From CAZPEV01 sp964585635 (GTDB lineage: Bacteria; Zixibacteria; MSB-5A5; GN15; JAAZOE01), in the NCBI GenBank assembly GCA_964585635.1, contig CAZPEV010000059.1, positions 1 to 16,949 of the forward strand: a DNA stretch of 16,949 nucleotides. Reading direction: 5' to 3'. Position 1 is the first letter of the stretch, and each line of letters opens with the position of its first letter. The translations under genes and the position numbers were made by a program. A model generated the notes under the pieces. That model ran no database searches, had not been told where the DNA came from, and saw nothing but the letters and a program-made list of their open reading frames with translations. Shown one piece after another: positions 6,838 to 13,342 of this stretch.

Positions 6838-9174
6838 ATGAGATTTGCCTGCCTTTTGGCTCTGTTGGCGACGGTGGCTGGGATTTCGGCGGCCCCGATT
6901 GATACCATTCGGTTTGAACCTGATCGCCTGGTCTTTGACCGCGCGACCGGAATTATTCGTTATCCCGGCGGCGATCTGATCGCCGAGGCCGGCCGGCCCG
7001 TGCTGCCGCTCCAGTCATATTATTACTATTCATTTTATATTAATGAGTCACGTCCTATCAGCGGCCGGGTGCTGGCGGCCGACACCATCGCGCCGGCCTT
7101 TCCCTGGTCGCTCAACCCGCCCGATCAGACGACCTCCGACGGCGGCCCGATGATAACGCCGGCGCCGATCGTACCCGGCCCCGACGGGTTGTATCCGGCG
7201 GTCCCCTGCCTGGCGGCCGTGCAGCAGAGGGCCGGTTGCCTGATCTGGTCGGTCGCGGTCTTTCCGGTGCAGTTTTTGGCCGACGGCCGACTGATTGTCA
7301 ATCGCGAGATCGAGTTGGCCATCGACGATCCCGCACCGATGATGACGGCGGGCATGCCTCCCGACGAGAACCTCTTCTTCGCCCCCATCATGAAACGGTC
7401 GTCATCATCCTCCTCCGGGGAAATTCCCGGTTGTCCGCTTGGCGGCGATTGGGTCATCATCGCCTCGCCGGATTTGGCTGAGGCCTGGTCGAGCCTGGTT
7501 TACCTGAAACGATTGACCGGTTTCGACGCCGATATGGCGGTCACCGACTCGATCTATAGCGCCTACGGCGGCCGCGATCAGGCGGAGGCGCTACGCAACT
7601 ATCTCAAAGATTTCTATCAGGCGGGCGGGCGATATGTCGTGCTGGGAGGTGACGAGACTCAGGTGCCGGTTCGGTACGCCTATTACTGCAACACCGATAC
7701 CATCCCGAGCCTGAATAATCAGATGATCTGCGACCTTTACTTTGCCGATTGCACCGGCGACTGGGACGTCGACGGCGACGGTATCTGGGGGGAACCGACC
7801 GATGACCGGCCGGATATCGGCCCGGAACTGGCTGTCGGGCGGCTGCCGTTCAGCCGGCCGGAGCAGGTCGCGGCTTTCACCGACAAACTCCGCAGCTATC
7901 TCTTTCAGCCGGGAGCCGGCGACCGAGGGTACCTCACCCGCACGGCCTTTTTCTGTTCGGATCAAATGCGCGACTATTTCACCGGGGGCCAGCAGTATAA
8001 CGTGGCCGCCGCCTTCCCGGACGGTTTCGCGACCGAGTGCGAACGGGTGGCCGAAACGCCCACCGGCGACGCCCCCAGCCCGGTGGGACCATCGGCGGAC
8101 GACGCCCTGGCGGCACTGTCCGAGGGGTACGGCCTGATCAACGTCCTGGCCCATGGACGGCCGGACGGGTTCATTCTCAACTCCAGCGGCTATAACCAGT
8201 ATCCCAAGACCTACATCTTTACCGGTCAGGGAGACGGCGCCAACGCCGGGTTTGGCCGTCTGCCTCGAAATGAGAAGACCGGCTTTTACTATTCCATCGC
8301 CTGCGAACAGGGGGCCTTCGACGGTGACATCCTGTACGGTCTCACCGTGCCCTCGGTGGTGGAGGATCTTCTGGGCCTTGATTCGGCCGGCGCCATCGGG
8401 ATGGTCGCCTTTTCCCGCTGGGGCTGGATAGCCACCAGTTACAAGCTGATGGCGTCGTTCTACCGTCACCTGTTTTCCGACGCCGCCGGCTACCCCGCCG
8501 CGGCTATGGCCCGGTCGTGGCTGGACTATCCGTACTATCGGGATCAGATTTATGGCCAGCTCTTTCTCGGCGACCCGTCGCTGCGGCTATACCTCACCTC
8601 ACCCGCGGAGGTAACGCTGGCGGTCCCCGACTACTATTCGCCGAACCATCCCATTGCTTTGCGGGTCACCAGCGGGGATTCGGCGCTGACCGGCCAGGCG
8701 GTTACGGTCACCCTGGATGATTCGATCGGTGAGACGGTCTACACCGACGGCGACGGCAACGCCCAGGTTTATCCGCCGGCCGGGGATACCGCCGCGATAC
8801 AACTGACGGTCTATTCACCCGGCGCCATCGCGGCCGCGCGCACCGTGTATCCCTCCCTCACGGCCGACGTCGATGACGATGACTCTCCCCTGCCGGCCGC
8901 CTTGGCGCTGGACCAGAACGCGCCCAACCCCTTCAATCCCTCGACGACGATCGGCTTCAGCCTGACGCATGGCGCACCGGTCAACCTGGTGATCTATGAT
9001 GTCCTCGGAAGACTGGTCACCACCCTGGTCGACCGACCCCTGGCGGCCGGCCGTCACCAGGTGCAGTGGAATGGGACCGATGATGATGGTCAACCGGTCG
9101 CCAGCGGCGTCTATCTCTACCGCCTGCGCTCGACGGCGGGAACCGCGGTCAGGAAGATGATATTGATCAGGTAA
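6838..9174 (+). CDS. Secreted gingipain-like (peptidase family C25) protein with C-terminal sorting domain
   Basis: 778 aa. Signal peptide about 1-19 (hydrophobic LLALLATVAGISAA). A prodomain-like region (20-185) ends in a KR dibasic site and a six-serine linker (187-193). The caspase-fold catalytic domain starts near GGDWVIIAS (202-210). It holds an acidic DWDVDGDG segment (308-315, possibly calcium-binding), the catalytic His439 in VLAHG and Cys489 in SIACEQGAF, the clan CD dyad arrangement. An Ig-like region covers about 590-672. The C-terminal FlgD/Por-type domain (about 691-778) begins LDQNAPNPFNPSTTIGF and ends SGVYLYRL...KMILIR. It is likely exported by Sec and then by a type IX-like route and displayed or released at the surface. 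It may be a cargo protease or a PorU-like sortase; at 778 aa it is shorter than the ~1,150-aa Porphyromonas PorU, and I cannot decide. Start ATG with GGAG five nt upstream. Confidence 0.9.
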   Translation: MRFACLLALLATVAGISAAPIDTIRFEPDRLVFDRATGIIRYPGGDLIAEAGRPVLPLQSYYYYSFYINESRPISGRVLAADTIAPAFPWSLNPPDQTTSDGGPMITPAPIVPGPDGLYPAVPCLAAVQQRAGCLIWSVAVFPVQFLADGRLIVNREIELAIDDPAPMMTAGMPPDENLFFAPIMKRSSSSSSGEIPGCPLGGDWVIIASPDLAEAWSSLVYLKRLTGFDADMAVTDSIYSAYGGRDQAEALRNYLKDFYQAGGRYVVLGGDETQVPVRYAYYCNTDTIPSLNNQMICDLYFADCTGDWDVDGDGIWGEPTDDRPDIGPELAVGRLPFSRPEQVAAFTDKLRSYLFQPGAGDRGYLTRTAFFCSDQMRDYFTGGQQYNVAAAFPDGFATECERVAETPTGDAPSPVGPSADDALAALSEGYGLINVLAHGRPDGFILNSSGYNQYPKTYIFTGQGDGANAGFGRLPRNEKTGFYYSIACEQGAFDGDILYGLTVPSVVEDLLGLDSAGAIGMVAFSRWGWIATSYKLMASFYRHLFSDAAGYPAAAMARSWLDYPYYRDQIYGQLFLGDPSLRLYLTSPAEVTLAVPDYYSPNHPIALRVTSGDSALTGQAVTVTLDDSIGETVYTDGDGNAQVYPPAGDTAAIQLTVYSPGAIAAARTVYPSLTADVDDDDSPLPAALALDQNAPNPFNPSTTIGFSLTHGAPVNLVIYDVLGRLVTTLVDRPLAAGRHQVQWNGTDDDGQPVASGVYLYRLRSTAGTAVRKMILIR

Positions 9175-10069
9175 TTGATCTGGCGTAATAATGGTAGATT
9201 GATCGCGGAACGGCCGCCAAAAGCAGCACCAATCCGGTGAGATAGAGCACCGGTAATCGGGCCAATCGGAGCCACGCCGGTCGCCGGCTCCGCCGCTCCC
9301 ACTTCTGCAAATATCGAAACAAACCGAGATGCGACAGCCAGACCATCTTCGGTTTCCGGCGCGACACCGACCCACCCGCGAAATGCTCTATGACGGCTTG
9401 GGCGCAATAGTAGTTCGTGTATCCCGCCTGATGCAGACGGCGGCAAAGGTCGACGTCGTTAAAGAAGACCCCGAACGATTCATCCAGCGCGCCGACCTGA
9501 TCGATACATCTCCGCGCCACCAGCATCGCCGCCCCCATCGGCTGGTCGACCGGCCGCGAGGTCGTGTGATCAAACTCCCCCATCTTCCAGCCGTTGAACA
9601 GACCCGACCGGGGGAACAGGTAGGCCAGGCCGGTCAATTCGAAAAAGAGATACCGGTAGCGCGGAAATCGCCGGCATTGCCGCTGAAGCAGGCCGTCGAA
9701 TCCGACCAACATCGGCCCGATCACTCCCGGCCGCTCCAAGTGATCATGGCAGTCCAGCAGCGCCGCCAGGCAACCCGGCCGGATGCGGATATCCTGATTC
9801 AGCAGCCAGAGCAACTCATGGTGAGCCGCCTCAATCCCCTGATTGACCGCCCGGGCAAAGCCGCGATTGCGATCATTTCGGATCAGGGTCACATCGGGAT
9901 GATTGGCCTCGATATACTCCACCGTGCCGTCGGTGGAATGATTGTCCACGATGATGATCTCATGCTCGCAGGCGACCAGGTCGGCTTTGAGGGTATTCAG
10001 GCAGTCGGCAATGAATTCCCGGCCGTGAAAGGAAATGATGACCGCCGCCAAGCCTCTACCTTTTGGCAT
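9167..10069 (-). CDS. Glycosyltransferase family 2 (rhamnosyltransferase/WbbL-like)
   Basis: 300 aa. GT-A fold transferase likely adding a sugar to a surface polysaccharide or LPS precursor on the cytoplasmic face of the inner membrane. Visible: LAAVIISFHGREFIADCL (7-24), nucleotide-sugar motif VDNHSTDGT (41-49), NRGFARAVNQGI (68-79), LNQD at 90-93 in the place of the DxD metal motif (family members often have LNPD), acceptor segment PMGAAMLVAR (177-186) and FNDVDLCRR (203-211), equivalent to FxEDxDLCxR. A hydrophobic C-terminal segment (about 271-288) suggests membrane association. I chose ATG 10069, with AGGA six nt upstream; a longer reading to 10096 would overlap the upstream gene more and adds nothing conserved. 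It overlaps the upstream gene by 14 nt and is last of the operon. Its 3' end overlaps the convergent C25 gene by 8 nt. Donor and acceptor are unknown. Confidence 0.9.
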   Translation of the reverse strand: MPKGRGLAAVIISFHGREFIADCLNTLKADLVACEHEIIIVDNHSTDGTVEYIEANHPDVTLIRNDRNRGFARAVNQGIEAAHHELLWLLNQDIRIRPGCLAALLDCHDHLERPGVIGPMLVGFDGLLQRQCRRFPRYRYLFFELTGLAYLFPRSGLFNGWKMGEFDHTTSRPVDQPMGAAMLVARRCIDQVGALDESFGVFFNDVDLCRRLHQAGYTNYYCAQAVIEHFAGGSVSRRKPKMVWLSHLGLFRYLQKWERRSRRPAWLRLARLPVLYLTGLVLLLAAVPRSIYHYYARSIT

Positions 10070-11315
10070 TGATGATCCTGTCAAATAGAGCGGCAAAGGT
10101 CCGGGCAGACTCCGGCCGCGTGAACGACGACATCTCCCCCTTGATCCATCGCTCGCCCCGCAACCAGGCCCGATATAGGGAAAGCATGCTCTCCGCCAAC
10201 GCCTCCGGCCGGCCGGGGGGCGTGCAGATGCCGCCCCGATACGCTTGCAGCAGCTTCTCCGCCTCGCCTCCCTCGGGCGCGACCGCCAGGGTCGGGGCCG
10301 GCAGCGCCAGGTAGTCGAATATCTTGCCGGTGCCGATTTCCGGGTAAGCGTCGTCGACGCTGAGTAACGTCACCGCCGCGCCGGCCGCCCGGCGGAGCGC
10401 CTCGCGATGAGCCAGATATCCGGTGATCTCGACGCGTGATTCCAGATTGAACTTGGCGGCCATGTTGCGAATCATCCGGGCATCATTGGCGCCGATTATC
10501 CTGAGCCAAAGGCGGGCAGCAAACGACGGATCGCGAAGCGCGGCGATCTGCGCCGCCTCAAAAAACGGCTCCATTGGGCCGATTGGACCAACGGTGCCCA
10601 TAAAGCACAGGATGAATCGATCCGATTCCTCCGGACGGCTGGCGTCGACGGCAACCCTCGCAAAATCTTCCGGGTCAAAACCACCGGCAATCGTGATCGC
10701 CTCAGGCATCAGTCGCCGGCCAATGCTGTCGTTGACACAAGTGACGGCATCGGCGCGGCCGACGATTTCCCGCAGGAGGCGACCGGCCCGGGCCACCAGC
10801 GCCGGGCTGTCATACAGCTTTTCCGGAGTGCGCGACTCCCACAGATCACGGAAATCGGCCACCCAGGGAAGACGATACCGCTCCTGCAGCGCCATCGCCA
10901 CCAGATGGCCGGTGATCGGGGGAGATGACGAAAGGACTATATCTATCCGCTGCCCGTCGATGATGTGGCGGGCCGACCGAAGCGCCGAACTCCGCCAGCC
11001 GGCCTTGGAGTCGGGCCAGAGCCGGCCGGTCTGCTTGGCCGACAGCGCCGCCCGATGGCCCCGCCCGAACGGCAAGTGCAGCAGGCCGGCGATCCGCGCC
11101 GGATCGTGCGAGCCGGAACGGACGATCTGCACCTGCGGCGGCATCTCCTCGAGCAGAGTGTCGTCATACGCGGAATAGCGGATCGGCTTGACCGTCAGCA
11201 CGACGACCTCATAGCCGAATTGCGGCAGATACTTGGCCAGCTTGGCCATCCGCTGGACCCCACCCATGCCGATGGGCGGGAAGTAGTAGGCGATTATCAG
11301 CGCGGTCCCGGCCAT
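10056..11315 (-). CDS. Glycosyltransferase, GT4-type (GT-B fold)
   Basis: 419 aa, cytoplasmic. The N-terminal Rossmann half begins LIIAYYFPPIGMGGVQRMAKLA (6-27), whose glycine-rich loop after YYFPP is typical of this GT4 subgroup. VADFRDLW (152-159) is the usual linker-region signature. The C-terminal half starts near RFILCFMGTVG (233-243), has IIGAND (273-278), and carries PEIGTGKIFDYLALPAPTLAV (325-345), the degenerate nucleotide-sugar loop replacing the classic EX7E motif. It overlaps the preceding gene by 19 nt and the following one by 14 nt, so the three glycosyltransferases are very probably co-translated and build one glycan. Sugar specificity cannot be read from sequence. Confidence 0.88.
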   Translation of the reverse strand: MAGTALIIAYYFPPIGMGGVQRMAKLAKYLPQFGYEVVVLTVKPIRYSAYDDTLLEEMPPQVQIVRSGSHDPARIAGLLHLPFGRGHRAALSAKQTGRLWPDSKAGWRSSALRSARHIIDGQRIDIVLSSSPPITGHLVAMALQERYRLPWVADFRDLWESRTPEKLYDSPALVARAGRLLREIVGRADAVTCVNDSIGRRLMPEAITIAGGFDPEDFARVAVDASRPEESDRFILCFMGTVGPIGPMEPFFEAAQIAALRDPSFAARLWLRIIGANDARMIRNMAAKFNLESRVEITGYLAHREALRRAAGAAVTLLSVDDAYPEIGTGKIFDYLALPAPTLAVAPEGGEAEKLLQAYRGGICTPPGRPEALAESMLSLYRAWLRGERWIKGEMSSFTRPESARTFAALFDRIINAKR

Positions 11316-12379
11316 TCTCTCACCAATTGCGTGAACAACCGTTCGACTCGTTTCATATTCGTCTCCCAGATACCGTCAGCGGCCACCAGCCGCCGATTGA
11401 TCGTCGCCGCCTCGGGAAAGGTGCCGCGCCGTTCCCCGGCCAAAGCCAGCGCCTCGGCCAATGAAGCCGCCGAGGCCGGACGAAAGAGAATTCCATTCTC
11501 TCCATTTCTGATCCATTCCCGGTTCCCCTCGATATCGGAGACGACCGGGAACAGGCCGGCGGCCATCGCTTCGAGCAGCGACACCGAAGTCGAATCCGAA
11601 AGCGAAGCGGAGAGATAGACGTCATACTCCTTCAAATTATTCACATACTGATCGTGGGGTAGGACCGGTCTGATTCTGGCCCGGCCGGATAAGGATGCTT
11701 GCTCGATGGCCCTCGATATGGCGGCAAAATGCTCGCCGCCGCCCGTCAGGTCAAGCTGAAGTTCAACCCGATCTTTGGCTAAGGCGACTGCGGCGATGAT
11801 CGTGTCCGGATCGTACACCGGCTGCAACCCTCGCGGGGCAATGATGCGCAACGGCCCCCGCTGCCCGAAATCGGTCTTGACGGCGGCATCAAAGAACTGC
11901 TGCGGGACGCCCATCACCGCGCGATGAATCCTCCCGGGCGGTATATATCGGGCGGCCACGGCCGCGAGGTTGCGATTGTCGACCGTGCAAGCCGCGGCAT
12001 GCGCCAGCGCCCGGGCGATGCGGGCGCGATGAATCCACGACCGCTGCGGCAGACGCAAAAGATCGCTTCCCCAGGCGGTCACGGCCACCGGGCAGGTGGG
12101 GCAGTAGGAGGCCAGCCAGCCGTACGACACAACATAGTGCGCGCTGATAATATCCGGCCGAAACTCCCTGACAACCCGACGGACATGCCGGACGGCCAGG
12201 GCATAGTCCAACAGCCCGATCGACGTCGGCCTTTTGCCCAAAAAGACCCGCCGGGGAGATTGTATCGGGCATGGCTCCGATGAGAAGAGGGCGACTTCAT
12301 GCCCGGCCTCTTCAAAGTATCGGCACCATCGTTCGGTATGCACCGACCGGCCGTCAGCCATGACCAGGAGCTTTAGCAT
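11297..12379 (-). CDS. Glycosyltransferase, GT4 (group 1)
   Basis: 360 aa, cytoplasmic GT-B transferase. N-terminal half: KLLVMADGRSVHTERWCRYF (3-22), where GRSVHTERW is common in GT4 acceptor loops; SAHYVVSYGWLA (79-90); VTAWGSDLL (100-108). C-terminal donor-binding half: APRGLQPVYDP (181-191), LTGGGE (211-216), and LSDSTSVSLLEAMAAGLFPVVSDIEGN (260-286), which contains the GT4 donor signature ahead of a conserved GNREWI. The start ATG 12379 follows the upstream stop after 3 nt; the Shine-Dalgarno is weak, consistent with coupled translation. Its neighbours are a FemAB-like transferase upstream and two further glycosyltransferases downstream. The product is probably a surface polysaccharide or lipid-linked glycan. 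Confidence 0.9.
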   Translation of the reverse strand: MLKLLVMADGRSVHTERWCRYFEEAGHEVALFSSEPCPIQSPRRVFLGKRPTSIGLLDYALAVRHVRRVVREFRPDIISAHYVVSYGWLASYCPTCPVAVTAWGSDLLRLPQRSWIHRARIARALAHAAACTVDNRNLAAVAARYIPPGRIHRAVMGVPQQFFDAAVKTDFGQRGPLRIIAPRGLQPVYDPDTIIAAVALAKDRVELQLDLTGGGEHFAAISRAIEQASLSGRARIRPVLPHDQYVNNLKEYDVYLSASLSDSTSVSLLEAMAAGLFPVVSDIEGNREWIRNGENGILFRPASAASLAEALALAGERRGTFPEAATINRRLVAADGIWETNMKRVERLFTQLVREWPGPR

Positions 12380-12382
12380 ACG

Positions 12383-13342
12383 TTATCGTCTCAACCAGCG
12401 ATGCCGGCGGGACCGATACGACAGGATATTATACTCGTGCCGTATGCCGCCCCAGCGTTCTTTATAATCGATCAGGCCATCGGCCTCGGGCGGCGATGCC
12501 CCCAGATTGATCCGCCCCACCCCGCGCGCCATCCCCGCCCGGATGGCATCTTCAAGCAGCAGATGATTCGGTTTATGTCGCCGCATCTTGTCATCGGAGA
12601 CGGTTTGCCAATTGAACAGCGTCTTACCCTGGATAAAATTTATCTGCGAGCCGATCATCGCGCCATCGAGGAGCACGGCCGTCCAATAGAGGGCCGGGTT
12701 GTCGGCCATCCGCCTCAGGAGGCAGGCGAAGAACCGTCTGGTATACCTCGGTCGCCGCCGCCCGTGACGTTCTTCCGTCAGCCGATACAGCCGATAAAAG
12801 GAGTCCAGGCCCTTCTCGTCGGTCACCCGGACAATCTCGCCGCCGCTTTTTTGTCCGGCATGCAAATGGCCCAAAATCTTCTTATCGGGCGGCCGATACG
12901 GGGCGCCATCCTTCAGCTCGATCATATGCGTGGCCGCCGTTGATCCGGCCAGGGGACTATCGGGCCAATCCGTGAGCGTGCCGTGGAAATCGACGATTTC
13001 GACCCGATCGAATCGGTGGTGCCGCAGGTACGCGGCCAACGCCTCACGGAATTTCCGCCTGGCGTCGTCATCTATTCCCGCCGCGAAAACCGCTCCGCCG
13101 TAGGTGCCGTTCGGCATCGAATAGAACGACCGCAGGCCGAGCCGTCTGGTGATGACCGCCGGCAGGCCGGCGACCAGGCGCCGCCCGTCATAGCCGCAGA
13201 GGAAAACGGCCGTTCCTCTGGGAGCCAGGGCCTCGACCCAGACATCGGACCAGACCGAGGAAAGAAAAAATGATGTCGGCTCGGTCAGGCCGTCCCAGGC
13301 CGTCTGATCCAGCGCCGGCCGATCTATCTGACGGAAATTCAT
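12383..13342 (-). CDS. FemAB/GNAT-fold acyl or aminoacyl transferase
   Basis: 319 aa. Members of this double-GNAT superfamily attach amino acids to lipid II or peptides (FemABX) or act as uncharacterised acyltransferases in polysaccharide loci, including exosortase-linked ones. Visible: FLSSVWSDVWVEAL (26-39), the entry segment of FemAB-like proteins; VAGLPAVITRRLGLRSFYSMP (57-77); HLHAGQKSGGEIVR (159-172); GSQINFIQGKTLFNWQ (231-246); and the family-type ending NLGASPPEADGLIDYKERWGG (279-299), corresponding to F/L-G-x-S...G...FKxxWG. The C-terminus is very basic. The start ATG abuts the propeller stop with no gap (TAAATG). Its place among three glycosyltransferases suggests it decorates the same glycan, not peptidoglycan; that is inference. 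Confidence 0.82.
   Translation of the reverse strand: MNFRQIDRPALDQTAWDGLTEPTSFFLSSVWSDVWVEALAPRGTAVFLCGYDGRRLVAGLPAVITRRLGLRSFYSMPNGTYGGAVFAAGIDDDARRKFREALAAYLRHHRFDRVEIVDFHGTLTDWPDSPLAGSTAATHMIELKDGAPYRPPDKKILGHLHAGQKSGGEIVRVTDEKGLDSFYRLYRLTEERHGRRRPRYTRRFFACLLRRMADNPALYWTAVLLDGAMIGSQINFIQGKTLFNWQTVSDDKMRRHKPNHLLLEDAIRAGMARGVGRINLGASPPEADGLIDYKERWGGIRHEYNILSYRSRRHRWLRR

Noticed and set aside
6523..6908. Short open frames on both strands in the mraZ-C25 intergenic region
   Set aside because: No good ribosome binding sites, no family resemblance, and one overlaps the dcw promoter side or the C25 signal peptide.
10070..10096. Nine-residue longer start for the GT2 gene
   Set aside because: The family similarity starts after the Met at 10069, which has AGGA at good spacing; the longer form only increases overlap with the upstream gene.
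11485..11501. 7-bp inverted repeat AGAGAAT/ATTCTCT with 3-nt loop
   Set aside because: It lies within a conserved coding stretch of the GT4 gene (GENGILF) with no regulatory context.
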